A stretch of 64,000 nt of DNA from assembly GCF_901709675.1 (NCBI RefSeq), contig NC_051088.1, forward strand, positions 12,503,693 through 12,567,692, in the 5' to 3' direction. This document shows positions 26,801 to 38,171 of this stretch, in pieces. The translations under genes were made by a program, and so were the position numbers. Under the pieces are notes generated by a model, which had not been told where the DNA came from, did not search any database, and saw only the letters and a program-made list of their open reading frames with translations. The number at the start of each line of letters is the position of its first letter. The first letter of the stretch is position 1. The DNA comes from Syngnathus acus. Lineage: Eukaryota; Chordata; Actinopteri; Syngnathiformes; Syngnathidae.

Positions 26801-29800
26801 ACGAGGACGGCACATTTGACATCTTTTACACGGCTCCACAGCCTGGCGAGTATGTCATCTGCGTCCGTTTTGGAGGAGAGCACATTCCAAACAGCCCATT
26901 CCAAGTCACGGTGAGTACTTTTATTGGAAAAATGTGCAATGTAAGACTATGAGCGTAACAAAGTACAACCTCAATTGACTATATTATTACAGGACCAGCA
27001 CACCAAGTAGTAACCTTTTGGGCATACACTGGGGGGGGAAAAAATGTCATCGTTGATTCAACTGCAGCCACATAAATGACCATATTCATAGATTCCTGTA
27101 ACTTATTTGAGGGACAAGGAAAAGATGGGATCACTTCAAGAACATCTTTGAGGGATGTACCCTTGGTGTTAGTCTCTCCCCACAGAAATATAATCACTGG
27201 ATCCCCGTGGTGTCACATTGTTTTACTTCCCTACAACCCCTTCTATTTGTTTTCCACCCAACCTCTCACCCCCACCAGGCATTGGAGGGAGCTCCATCAG
27301 ACCAGCTCATGCAGCAGTGCCAACTGCCCCAGTACTACGCTCGACAGCCCTGGGTACCAAAATACTTTGTCCCAACCTTTTTCAGCATTTTTCAACAAAT
27401 GAGGCCTACTTGTTATTTCCATCGTCCCTTGTCCTACTTCCTTTCTCTGCTCTGCACCATCAAACATATCCGGCGTCAGTGTGTGCTGTGTCATTTCAGG
27501 GGTCTCACCTCTGACAGGCCTGCCTTTCTCATTTTCCGCCGTGTTCTTCCATTTCATTAACAGGGCTCCTAACATGGACAATGCAACAGAGTTGCTCAGT
27601 AACAAAGAGACACTGGTCAACACTTCCATGTTTATACTGAGTTTCTAAAGTCATTAATTGATACGGTCAAGCAATTGGCGTGGAGCTAAATATCAACAGT
27701 TCGGTATCTGTTGCCCAGTGCTCTTTGACAATTTACTGAAGGGACGAATTATCTGCGTTGACAGTCTTCCATGTGGACCGGTCTTCTGAGTCATTTGGTG
27801 CTTAACTGTCCTTTTTACCTTCCAATGTTTAGTACTCATCTCATTCTCAGTTTCTGTTGGCCTCATCATCATCATCATAACAATGATCAACACTGTTGAT
27901 CATTTCATCGCAAATGTTTCATTCCATTTGTTTGCTTGTATTTTTATTTTTTTCTGGGTCGTAGACCGAGCAAGACAAAGTGTAAAATGTCCACGACATC
28001 TTCATACACTGAGTATTAGACCTTTGCTCTCTGTCTCACAGGCAACCGACAGACCATTGGGAATGAATGGTCTCGACGTGACAGGGCTCAGGCCATTTGA
28101 CTTGGTCATCCCGTTCACCATTCAGAAAGGAGAGATCACGGGTAGGAAAAGCAATCGCAAGGCTGACCTCTTTTTGGGAGTGTTGCTTGAATCTCATTGT
28201 GGTCTCAACTCAAGGTGAGGTCCGAATGCCATCGGGCAAGGTTGCCAAGCCCGACATCACTGACAATAAGGACGGAACTGTTACTGTCAAGTATGCGCCA
28301 ATTGAGGCTGGGCTGCACGAGATGGACATCAAATATGACGGCATTCACATCCCTGGTATGACTTTTGTTTGGAGACATTGCATAACGTTGCCTTCATGAG
28401 AGCGTTGTTCTCTAATGTCTTCATTGACATTCATAGGAAGTCCCCTGCAGTTTTATGTGGATTACATGAACAGCGGTAATGTCAGTGCCTATGGTCCTGG
28501 TCTAATCCATGGGACAGTCAACAAGCCTGCAGTCTTCACAGTCAACACTAAAGATGCAGGCGAGGGTATGTGGGGCTCATGAGAGGCATGGGAAGAATGT
28601 AAAACATCCATTCCGTTCTCCTCTCCAGATCCAAACCATCTTTTTTTTTCCTCTTCTCATTTACTCTGTGTTTCTGTAGGTGGTCTGTCTCTGGCTATTG
28701 AGGGCCCATCCAAAGCGGACATCAGCTGCATGGACAACCAGGATGGGACGTGCAGTGTGTCCTATCTGCCAGTTCTGCCAGGAGACTATAGTATCCTGGT
28801 CAAGTACAATGACAAGCACATACCTGGCAGCCCCTTTTCAGCAAAGATTACTGGTAGATCCTGAAATACTGCGGGGTCAAAGTCAAGTAGGTTGTACTTT
28901 GCAAGAGTGTGACACCACTGTCCTGTTCTCATTTCCAGGTGATGACTCAATGAGGATGTCCCATCTGAAAGTGGGATCAGCGGCTGACATTCCTCTGGAC
29001 ATTGGCGATTTTGACCTGAGCCAACTGACAGCCTCGGTCACCACACCCTCGGGTCGTGAGGAAGCATGCCTGCTCAAGATGCTGCGAAATGGCCATGTTG
29101 GTGGGTAGAACAGATGCTGCAGGTTTGTTAGCTTAGAAGCTTGTCAATCTCATTGTTGTCTCTGTTACAGGCATGTCGTTTGTTCCAAAGGAGATTGGAG
29201 AACATTTGGTCAACATCAAGAAAAATGGTCGCCACATTCCGAGCAGCCCCATTTCTGTTATGATTAACCAGTCTGAGATCGCAGATGCAAGCCGTGTTCG
29301 TGTTAGCGGCTTGGGGCTGAGTGAAGCCAGGACCTTTGAGCCTGCGGAATTCATCATCGACACCCATGATGCAGGTACAAGCTTGAAGAACTTTAAAATT
29401 AGCAGAGAAAATACTTCGAACCTCCCTCACGCATTTGGTCTTTTCAGGCTATGGTGGCCTGGGCCTGTCCATCGAAGGACCAAGTAAAGTGGACATCAAC
29501 ACAGAGGATCAAGAAGATGGCACCTGCAAGATCACGTACTGCCCCACTGAACCTGGGAATTACATCATCAACATCAAGTTTGCTGACCAACATGTTCCAG
29601 GTGAGAGGCAGTAGCAAGACTGACCTTAACATTAACAGTGCTCTTAAAAAGTGCTGACTTTGGCCAATCTTTTATGATTGCGTTTCCAGGGAGTGCCTTC
29701 ACAGTCAAGGTTACAGGTGAGGGCAGGATGAAAGAGAGCATCACTAGGAAGAAGAGAGCAGCGTCTGTGGCTAATGTTGGTAGCCAGTGTGACCTCAACC

Positions 29801-32800
29801 TCAAGATCCCAGGTGGGCAAGAGATTATTTGGAGCACCACATTCCTTACCTTACGTGCATGTATTTAATTGGTGACCAATATTTCATTCTGTCATGGCGT
29901 CACTGGTTTTAAACACCCCACCCGCTTGTTTCTTTAGAGATCAGCATAGCAGACATGTCTGCTCAGGTGACCAGCCCCTCTGGTCAGGTTCACCAGGCCG
30001 AAATTATGGAAGGAGAGAACAACACGTACTGCATCCGCTTCGTGCCCACCGAGACGGGTGTGCACACGGTGTGCGTGAAATACAATGGGGTGCACGTGCC
30101 CGGCAGCCCCTTCCAGTTCACTGTCGGCCCCCTCGGAGAGGGAGGGGCACATAAGGTCCGTGCCGGTGGGCCAGGCCTGGAGAGAGCGGAGGCTGGAGTG
30201 TCAGGTTGGTGTGGTTGTTTTGTAGACTGCGATTACGAGAGTTTCTGCAAAGTCAATCAAGCTTGGTTCTTTTGCGTGTGAAGCTGAATTTAGTATCTGG
30301 ACGAGGGAAGCTGGAGCTGGTGGGCTCAGTATTGCTGTGGAAGGGCCGAGCAAGGCTGAAATCACCTTTGAGGATCGCAAGGATGGCTCTAGTGGAGTGT
30401 CTTACATTGTGCAGGAACCAGGTGAGACAAGAGATGCAAGTATGTTGCTGCATGTTCACACCGAATCAGTCTCCACTGTAGAGGGGTGAATTGAATTTGC
30501 AGTCAACAGTTAAAACCCATTTCAAGTCCTGAGAGGCTAAACTGTGGAAGATACCTCAATGGATTGCCTTTGTATTGTAATCTTTTTTTTGTTGTGTGTG
30601 TGTGTATAGGAGACTATGAGGTGTCCATCCGTTTCAACGACGAGCACATCCCTGACAGTCCCTACATCGTACCAGTGGCCTCGCCCTCAGATGACGCCCG
30701 ACGCCTCACTGTTGCCAGCCTTCAGGTGAGGCTCTGAGACACGCACACATGTCCATGTGCAAGCACACGCCAGGCCGCAGCGCACTGCCCAAAATGCATC
30801 CACTTGGAAAGTGACCTCACGGAATCTACCACTCTACTAACAATCCGGAGTGTGTAGAAGGGGAAAATGCAATAATGCACAGCTAGAATAAAATGACTCG
30901 TTACTAAGCAGAAGTTGTGGATAAAGTAGAGCTTGTTAGATTTAGTAATGAAACTGTGACAGTTGTGTTGGAGTGGTTCTTTTAAGAGCTGCTGGCCACT
31001 CATCAGCTGCTGCATTGTTGGGCAGTGCCAAGGCACCACTGGCGCAAGAAAGGACTGTGTGTGTTTCTCGTGCCTCATTCTAAAGGCTCCCAACAGCCTA
31101 CCTCCTCAAAATGGGATTACGGGGCGCTAAAGGGTTAAAGAGGGTTTGAAATGGGCTGTCTCCTCCTCCCCACGCCCTTTTTCCTTTTCCTTTTGCACAT
31201 GCAGTACATTATCGATAGTAGGTCGCATTTCATGACTATGATGTGGAAGAGATTTACGTCGTCGACAATTAACCACAGAAAGTTCTCTTTTATGGCAGGT
31301 GGAAAAACACAATTCAGATTTCTGACTTCTTGCAGCACACTTTTCTTTTGACACATGTAAGACTCATGCTCACTCGAGGTTATTTGACCAAGGACCATCA
31401 CTTTTTGTGGGAGCAACATTAGATCGAAAGTACTTTTTATTCAATTCGTTTATAGTGAACTTGACCCGAGGACCTGAAATAAATTGAGCTGAGACCAGAT
31501 TAGCTTCACTTGATTTCAGAGGGGTATAAATGTGACTGACACACTTACGTACAAAATTATTGGTTGGATTAGTCTGGGTAGCTGAAAATCATATAAACGC
31601 CATCACTTAGGCACCCACACACAATATTTTTTTCTTCCCTTTCACTTTGTGTTCAATCCTGCTTGCTTGTACTATACAGCCTCTTCTTTAACCTTCTTAG
31701 CGACCTCCAGGTAAGGTTAAAACCAACAAAAAAATATTGGCGTATATAAATGCGTCACAACGAAATCTCGGTGTATGTAAATGGGTGATTTTCATCTAAC
31801 CTGATGTGACACTCTTTTATTGTCCATGTAGCGTATGTATAATGCAGAGCAACGTGGATGAGTGTTGAGTGTGTTCTGTCGAGCAGGAGTCTGGCTTGAA
31901 GGTGAACCAGCCGGCATCGTTCGCAGTCAGTCTGAATGGAGCGAAGGGTGTGATTGATGCAAAGGTTCACAGCCCATCAGGAACTCTGGAGGAGTGTTGT
32001 GTTACTGAGATTGACCAAGGTAACCGCAAAAAGGCTGTTTGAACTCTTAGTAACTTCTGAGATGTTTTGACATTGTGAAGAATTTTGGTATCCACACCTT
32101 CATTAAGCCTGGTTCTATCTTTTCTAGACAAGTATGCAGTCCGCTTCATCCCTCGAGAGAACGGCCTCTATTTAATTGACGTGAAGTTCAACGGAAGTCA
32201 CATCCCTGGTAGTCCGTTTAAGATCCGGGTTGGAGAAACGGGTCAGGCCGGAGACCCTGGGATGGTGTCTGCATATGGACTGGGCTTAGAAAGAGGCAGC
32301 ACAGGTAACTTGTTGCGTGGCCTCGTGTGGGAGAAGACTGTCAGATAAAAATCTTTACGCCGATCCTCTGTTATTCTTGCTACAGGAACTGCATGTGAAT
32401 TTGTGGTCAACACAAGCAACGCGGGTCCCGGGGCTTTGGCTGTAACCATTGACGGTCCTTCCAAAGTGAAGATGGACTGTGTCGAGTGCCCGGAGGGCTA
32501 CAAGGTCACATACACCCCAATGGCACCCGGCAGTTATCTAATATCCATTAAGTATGGTGGACCCTACCACATTGTTGGAAGTCCCTTCAAGGCCAAGATC
32601 ACTGGTGGGAGAGCCATTTGTTGCAACTCTACAAATAAAGGTTGATGGACTTTTGTATGGTTAGATCATGCTGTCCCCCGCCCCTTGTCCAGGTTCCAAG
32701 CTTGTGTCCAGCCACAGTATGCATGAAACTTCCTCTGTCATGGTTGACCCAGTGACTCGTGCCATCAGCTCCACCCAGCAAGGTGCTCCTATCCAGTCGG

Positions 32801-33181
32801 ATGCCAGTAAGGTGGTGGCTAAAGGCCTTGGCCTTAACAAGGCCTTTGTTGGTCAGAAGAACAGCTTCAGTGTTGACTGCAGCAAAGCAGGTGTGTCCCA
32901 GTTTCGAACATACCCCAGCATGCATCACTTAATTTGTAACTTGTCATTATCAACCCTAGCTAGTTTAAATTCTCACACAATGCATCTGTTCCACAGGTCG
33001 AAACATGCTGCTGGTTGGGGTGGACGGCCCCAAAGTTCCCTGCGAGGAGATCCTGGTAAAACATCTGGGCAACCGCCTGTATAATGTCAGCTACCAGCTC
33101 AAAGAGAAGGGAGAGTACATCCTGGTGGTCAAATGGGGGGATGATCACATTCCGGGTAGCCCCTTCCATATCGTTGTCTAA
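5402..33181 (+). CDS. flna: Filamin A, actin-crosslinking protein (48 coding exons)
   Basis: Large dimeric protein that crosslinks cortical F-actin and anchors integrins and many signalling partners. Coding exons: 5402-5771, 12884-13135, 13744-13841, 14659-14806, 14924-15042, 15128-15205, 15789-15951, 16026-16226, 18080-18217, 18341-18467, 18579-18715, 18797-18993, 19093-19206, 19428-19571, 19667-19790, 19907-20067, 20180-20270, 20707-20876, 21791-21908, 22090-22202, 22296-22445, 22517-22835, 23412-23585, 23683-23845, 23928-24088, 24220-24387, 24518-24641, 24708-24864, 24933-25122, 26227-26250, 26663-26910, 27279-27353, 28042-28141, 28215-28355, 28437-28565, 28680-28853, 28939-29100, 29171-29374, 29448-29600, 29690-29812, 29938-30204, 30284-30421, 30610-30725, 31887-32019, 32128-32304, 32386-32604, 32693-32890, 32997-33181. 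All junction phases agree and sum to 7635 nt (2544 residues plus stop). It matches FLNA rather than FLNB or FLNC in the N-terminus ([17 protein letters not shown]) and hinge 1. The human protein is 2647 residues; most of the difference is one missing Ig repeat. The ATG at 5402 is the family start. Confidence 0.95.
5772..12883 (+). other. flna: flna intron 2 (7.1 kb)
   Basis: No additional coding exon was found. The intron contains AGCT repeats near 6749, a G-rich tract near 6864, alternating purine and pyrimidine tracts near 9600-9780 (including AGGC and GTGA short tandems), a 37-nt poly-T at 10428-10464 and another poly-T near 11657. Open frames inside are short, and those running through homopolymers are artefacts. 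Confidence 0.65.
20360..20690. repeat. Possible decayed DNA-transposon fragment in a flna intron
   Basis: The intron between exons ending 20270 and starting 20707 contains a stretch beginning ACAGTGCTTTGCAAATTTAT, resembling ends of short fish DNA elements. I see no clear terminal inverted repeat or target duplication, so this is tentative. Confidence 0.25.
21357..21690 (-). mobile_element. LINE fragment (RTE-like), antisense, within a flna intron
   Basis: The + strand text (CTTCCTGGCAGTTCCATCC, CAACATGTCCAA, CCTCCCTGGTCACTTC, ATCTTCATCTCTGCCAC) follows a family common in fish genomes, which I recall as the reverse complement of an RTE-type reverse transcriptase region. The copy is short, broken by stops and not functional. 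Family assignment is from memory. Confidence 0.45.
26227..26250 (+). other. flna: flna 24-nt micro-exon in Ig repeat 15
   Basis: A 24-nt exon lies between a polypyrimidine AG acceptor (ACTATCAG) and a GTAAGC donor. It encodes VSIGGHGL when joined in phase 1 to its neighbours, giving [14 protein letters not shown]. Human FLNA has an alternatively spliced exon of the same size and sequence in repeat 15, so the same optional 8 residues are available here. Skipping preserves the frame because 24 is divisible by three. Confidence 0.88.
27279..27353 (+). other. flna: flna hinge 1 exon
   Basis: This 75-nt phase-0 exon encodes [13 protein letters not shown] followed by [12 protein letters not shown]. 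It sits between repeats 15 and 16 and corresponds to the human hinge 1, a flexible linker that is cut by calpain. The sequence is diverged from human except for the QYY-like block and flanking frame. Confidence 0.8.
28042..32604 (+). other. flna: flna rod 2: Ig repeats 16-23 with conserved PKA site
   Basis: Exons 34-47 encode repeats 16-23, the compact, partner-binding half of filamin (integrin tails, migfilin and others bind repeats such as 21 in mammals). The exon 29690-29812 contains [15 protein letters not shown]; the serine codon at 29764-29766 (residue 2052 in this model) corresponds to human Ser2152, a known PKA/PAK phosphorylation site. All repeats have intact strand motifs and reading frame. 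Confidence 0.88.
32693..33181 (+). other. flna: flna hinge 2 and dimerisation repeat 24
   Basis: The exon 32693-32890 encodes hinge 2 ([17 protein letters not shown]) and the beginning of repeat 24 ([12 protein letters not shown]). The last exon, 32997-33181, encodes the remainder, ending [11 protein letters not shown] before TAA at 33179-33181. Repeat 24 makes the filamin dimer in the known family. Confidence 0.9.
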
Positions 33182-34045
33182 AAAAAATAAAAGATTAAAA
33201 TTTAAAAAAAACTTGCACCACCATCAGCAACTTCTTACCACTGTTATTGTTTACAGCTTTGTTTTCCACCGATGTTATACATTTCTCTCAATTCAGACCT
33301 TTTACAAAACCATTCATCTCCCAAAGATGCAAATATATCTTTGTTTTCAGCCATTGAGTTACCCCATTTCTAATAAGCAAAATCTCGGGAAGGAGACTAT
33401 TGCACCTTTAATGATCGCCAACTAGCAGTTGATCGTTTTACCATGTGCTTTGCAGTTAACAAAAAACGTAGGCATGCTGTAGTGGGCATTTGGTGGTGGT
33501 TAGTAAATGCCTTGTCCACTCAGTATGTTGTTTGAGGCCTTTTTTTTTTCTTCTTCTTTTTGATAACACCGTTGTTTTACCTGCTGATAGATAGTGTGAG
33601 CCAGTTTTAGGCACTGCTGTTCCTTAAAATTACGCACGTTAGGGTAGAGGTCTAAACATGACATAAAAGCATAAGGTCAACAGTAGTACTCAACACCAAG
33701 CTTGTGTCACATCCACAATACTGCTTTTCTGTGCGGTTGATGCCGCTGCATATTCATGTCTTTGTTCAAATGCCTGCAGATTCAGAACACCAGCTTGTGT
33801 TGCAAACATGTTCTTAAAAAGGGAAGAAAATAAAATGACGCCGGACAAAATATGTTGTGCTTCATCACAGCTTTTCAAGATGGTGACCAAAAAAAAGTTG
33901 CTTTTTTTTTTTATTTTGACCACACCCCCTCCCCTTTTAGCGCTTGCTGCAAAAACTAGAATCTTGTCCAGAATAAAAAATGCTTTTAAATGTTTGTAAG
34001 ACAGTATTTTGATACACAATAAAGTTGTTGTCTAGTATTTTGAGT
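33182..34045 (+). other. flna: flna 3' UTR
   Basis: Non-coding sequence after the stop. An AATAAA lies only a few bases after the stop (33186-33191), and a better placed AATAAA at 34018-34023 is followed by GT-rich sequence, so the main 3' end is probably near 34040. Confidence 0.55.
34018..34023 (+). terminator. flna: flna polyadenylation signal
   Basis: Canonical AATAAA followed by a GTTGTTGTCT downstream element, about 840 nt after the flna stop codon. Confidence 0.6.
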
Positions 34046-34860
34046 CTCATGACTTTGTCAACTCAGCAAAAAATGTTGGTTTTGCTTTTATTTATAGGCT
34101 TCACTCTGTCAAAAGAAATCTAATCCAGCCATCCATTTCCCAGTTTAGGGGAAAATGTGTGGTACCTCCCTAGACTGGTCTCCCTTCCAGGAACTGCACA
34201 ATCATCACCTGGGGACTTTTGCAACTATAAATACATCAGTAGTCCCTACCAGGAACTACACAATTGTCAGCTGGGCTTCAAACATGCTAAGTTTGTCACA
34301 ACAAAAGCTTTATTAGATCTGGCTGCTCAAGATGGGTACAAAAAATAAAATCTAAATATGCAGAGCTCAGAACAATTTGTTGTCCTTAGGCGACTCCTAG
34401 AGGACATCAATTGGAAGTGCTTTCATGTGACAAGTTTTCATATTAGAGTTCACGCAAGCGCACATTCGCACACGCTGACGGTCCAACTAGAAGGAAAAAG
34501 TTCGGCGTACAGTTCGGATAGGCGGCGTACGTAAAATCACTTGAATGGGATCCCTTAACCATATGTCACACAATAAATGTGTTTTAGTGAGGACAAAGGT
34601 GGGCTCTTAGCTTAAACCACATTTGCACTAAAACACGCACCACATTTGTCTTAAAAAAGCCACGCAGGAATCTCGAAATAATGATTAACACATTCTAAAC
34701 ACGAACAAGTCAGAATTTGATGTGGTCAACTATTATGAGGACATTCTTAAATGTGTGCTAAAAATGCAATTTTACAAAATTCCGTTAGAAACCTGATGCA
34801 AAAAAAAAAAATTCAAATGGGAAAAAAAAAAATTCAAATTCAAACATCCATGTGGAATAG
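34046..34860. other. Intergenic spacer between flna and emd
   Basis: No gene seen. There is a weak internal duplication of CCAGGAACTRCACAAT-type text at 34188-34270 and A-rich tracts near 34800-34840. Confidence 0.5.
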
Positions 34861-34879
34861 CTGTGACTGTGGACTGATT

Positions 34880-35004
34880 TGGCAGAGCATGTGACGTCAT
34901 CAAGCTGGACGCGCCCTCTTCCTTCTCAGCCCAGACTCCCAACACTTTTCAGGCTCGGACGATTTTGTTTTCTCCAGCGCGGAACTCATTTCCCTGATTC
35001 TAAA
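34880..35004 (+). promoter_or_regulatory. emd: emd promoter and non-coding first exon
   Basis: A full palindromic CRE TGACGTCA is at 34892-34899. About 100 bases downstream, a non-coding exon ends at 35004 before GTAAGTTT. The next acceptor, at 35132-35133, is followed one base later by the emerin ATG. Confidence 0.55.
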
Positions 35005-35134
35005 GTAAGTTTGAATCTTTTTACTGCACTGTTCAATTAGTCTTTTGTTCCAATTGCCCGTCCGTGCTTATTTGCTAAACCTGACAATTTACGATTCTAT
35101 CGATCGATTAATCTGAGACGTATTATTGTGCAGA

Positions 35135-37122
35135 ATGTCTTTGCGTGACAAAAGCGATGCAGAGCTAAGCAAGATGCTGACCGACTACGGCATCAAACAT
35201 GGACCCATAGTTGGTAAGAATAATACAGACGTTTTCATCCGAACAAAGTTAGTAATGTGCTCATTAATGACCTTTTGGGGAAGTTGGCGTTTAACAAATG
35301 GTTAATTTGTTCCTCCTTATGGAGTGCAATTGAAAACACAAACTGGTGAATTTGACAATTGAAAAATTACTGCATTGCGTTTCTTACACTGAATATTCTG
35401 CTCGCATAATCAAGCCAAGTCATACACGGTTGTGCATCTTTTTTGGAAGTCGGTGACATTTCATGTGCATCTGTGCCTGTAGACTCCACTCGCAAATTGT
35501 ACCTGAAGAAGCTTGAGAGGGCCATGGAACAAGTGCCTGAGAAACCCTCCTCCGATAAGACTTACTACAGAGAGGAAGGTAGGATACTCCTGAAATGAGG
35601 CTCTCTCAAAATGATGACCTCACAAATCTTGACTGCTTCATGTCCAAGGCCTATTTTTCCTGATAATGCTGATTCAAATTCCAAATGTGAAAAGCTTTAA
35701 TGCATTCGGCCTTCTAGTTTGAAGCCATGTGTTGGCGTCTGGGTTTGACTCGTGATTTGTACCATTCATTGTAAACATCTTCTCTTAAAGGTGTCCTGGC
35801 TAACTTTTTGCTTCCCTCAAAATCCAAGAATGATTAAGAATTATAGCACCAACGAGGTCAACGCTGAGAATTCCTTTTGTAACTTGACAACATTTCAAAC
35901 GCTACAGACTAAAATGACGATACCTGGGGACTCTTTTATTCATTCATTCTTGAAAATTGGGAAATAGAATGAATAAAATGTCTGCATTAAACTTCTAAGC
36001 TGTAAACATGTTCCAAATAAGACAATCAACATTTGTTCGTTGTGTTACCGGACCACCAAGTCCAGAAACAAGTGAACTGATTTGTTACAATATATCTTTA
36101 CAGAAGAAGAGATTACGTACATCACGTACCACAGCCCGGTGAGTGAAGCAGCTTATCATTTTGTGTTTGTACCTCACTTCTATGTTTTGACATGCAGACA
36201 AGTCTTAGATTCCATCTTGCTTTCGTTTGCACAGGTCAGACATGAAGGTTATGGTTATGAAGACATGTGAGTGCAGCTTTACGTACCACACAAACAGTCT
36301 TCACACAGCTATTCCATTGTGCGTGTGGGTGGGGTAATGTGAAAACCTGCCCGACCAAGTTAGCTTGTGTAATAATTAAGAATGTTGAGTATCGTAAAGT
36401 GGTGCTTCCTGCTAAGCAGAGCTTCAGTGAGCTTTGTTTGGTTAACAGCAGATCGCATTAGCTTCTGATAAATGTCAGCATGCAGCACACATACACTTCA
36501 TTTTGCTAGGTAGCCAACTCGTGGGTCTAATATTAGTGTCACAGGACTCAAACAACTTGATGTGTCATAGACAAATATAACAGAGGATCCGGCCACTTTC
36601 AAAATAAAATATTTTTCAACCGGAAGTGCTTTTAACTTTTTTTTTTCCGGCACGGTACAGGTCTTGTTGGGGACCACTGACGTACAGGATACAAGAGTTA
36701 TTTTAAATTGTGGGAGGAAATGCATAAACATTTTCAACGTCAGTAACTTTTGTATTACGTCCTTGTCGATAAGAAAGTGAATTGTTTTTTTTTCTACCCA
36801 GGCTAAAAAGAAGATACAACAGTGAACCATTTGAAGATGAGGAATTAGACGGGGACATACAGAACACGTATGTCTGTAAGCTTTTCGCATAACAGTTAAA
36901 TTATTTCCTATAATTGTCGTCAATACCTTCTGTGATTACAGGCCCATCCAGCGCAGCAGCAAAGCAGCCAATCAGAACGCCGTGCACTCCAAGGAGGCTG
37001 TCCAATCCGGATGCAGCTTCTGTGGGGTGATAAAATTGCTACTGCTGCTAGCGGTTGTGGCAGCTGCCTACTACACTTATTGTTACATTACCAAAGATGA
37101 AAATCCTTTCACGCTTAAATGA
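35135..37122 (+). CDS. emd: Emerin, LEM-domain inner nuclear membrane protein
   Basis: Coding exons 35135-35213, 35483-35578, 36104-36138, 36235-36266, 36802-36867 and 36942-37122 join in phase to 162 residues. Residues 3-45 form a LEM domain (DKSDAELSKMLTDYGI, HGPIVDSTRKLY), which in emerin binds BAF. A hydrophobic segment near residues 131-152 (VIKLLLLLAVVAAAYY) is the single tail-anchor membrane helix. The end, KDENPFTLK, resembles the human ending EEGNPF. The middle is acidic and Tyr-rich (YITYHSP, RRYNSEPFEDEE), but the long Ser-rich region of human emerin (254 residues) is missing. It lies directly behind flna, as expected for the FLNA-EMD neighbourhood. Another small LEM protein is possible but less likely given tail and synteny. 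Confidence 0.85.
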
Positions 37123-37709
37123 TCAATAAATGACCACTTCTAGGATGCAATCCCTTTCACTTTGTTTCATACGTTGTCATTGGTTTGTATTCATTTTGTC
37201 GGCGACATGATGGTGGCATGGGAAAGAAAAGTTTTTATATTTTTACAGCAAACGCCGTCCAAATCATGTCAACCCTAGCATTGTCACATTGTATTTCAAT
37301 GCAAACACTAAAGTTGTCTTCTACTTGTGGGTGAATTTTGTCCTCAAGGGTGCCGTGCAAAATCAAATGATGTTACTTGTTCTGAAATTTGTAATTCACT
37401 ACAATAATAATAATGATGTTTGTTTGTTCATCCATCTGTGACAGCCATGTAGAATATTCAAGCAGAATATTTAAATATTCTCGCTCGATGGCAGTAGCTA
37501 CAATTAACCATGTTAACGTTGTCATTCTTCCAACCGACCAATAGGTTTGTGTCAACAGGCCCGCCTTAACATTGACTAAACAAATGTGTCTAGTAAACTG
37601 AGATCACTAGAAACAAGATCATAATTTTGGTATACTGTACTGTACTTTTGAGTCTATTTTTGTTTGATGGGGTACTGTGAGTTGTCTTTTGTAAAATGTG
37701 TCTTGCCTG

Positions 37710-37715
37710 AATAAA
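37710..37715 (+). terminator. emd: emd polyadenylation signal
   Basis: AATAAA at 37710-37715. An earlier AATAAA at 37125-37130, immediately after the stop, may give a very short 3' UTR form. Confidence 0.5.
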
Positions 37716-38171
37716 GATTACTGAGGGGGCAAAGAAACTCTAAAATATTCATATGATTATGTGACTGGTATATTCATCACTTAATTAATTAGGGGTTAGA
37801 ATATTCTATACAGTGTATGCACTAGAATTGGGGTTTTTTAAGAAGAAGGGGAAAAAAAAGACCACCAAAAGCATGTTTTACAAAGTGGAAGCTGTTATTG
37901 ATATAAATAAAACCACAACATGAAGTTGCCAGGTATCGTTACTTTTGTGACCAATTACAACTGAAAGATAAAACGTTGACAAAATGTATGTATTAATTTG
38001 ACCATCTCATCCGTTGTGTCATTTCAACAAAATTCTGAGATGTCAATATTCATATAAATACAATCAGGCTATTTATGCATAAAAATTGTGAATTATATAA
38101 CATTTTGAAGTGTGACAATACAAAGCTCTATGTACATATTGAAAAACTGACTAGGTGAAAGTGGTGCAGGT
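37716..38171. other. Convergent spacer between emd and the ninjurin gene
   Basis: AT-rich, no coding potential. It probably contains the 3' UTR of the minus-strand ninjurin gene; no clear minus-strand AATAAA was found. Confidence 0.45.

Larger units (their letters stand above)
14924..26910 (+). other. flna: flna rod 1: Ig repeats 1-8 and 10-15
   Basis: Exons 6-32 encode filamin-type immunoglobulin repeats, each with a GPGL-like strand A motif, an internal DNxDGTYxVxYxP motif and a terminal PGSPF motif. In order they match human repeats 1 to 8, then 10 to 15. Human repeat 9, normally beginning KVKAFGPGL, is absent: the exon ending at 22445 (TDPSK) runs over a 71-bp intron straight into [11 protein letters not shown], the start of repeat 10. 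This segment forms the straight, F-actin-aligned part of the filamin rod. Confidence 0.85.

Noticed and set aside
27207-27560. Open frames around the flna hinge 1 exon
   Set aside because: Different frame from the filamin exon; the phase-0 75-nt exon explains the coding signal.
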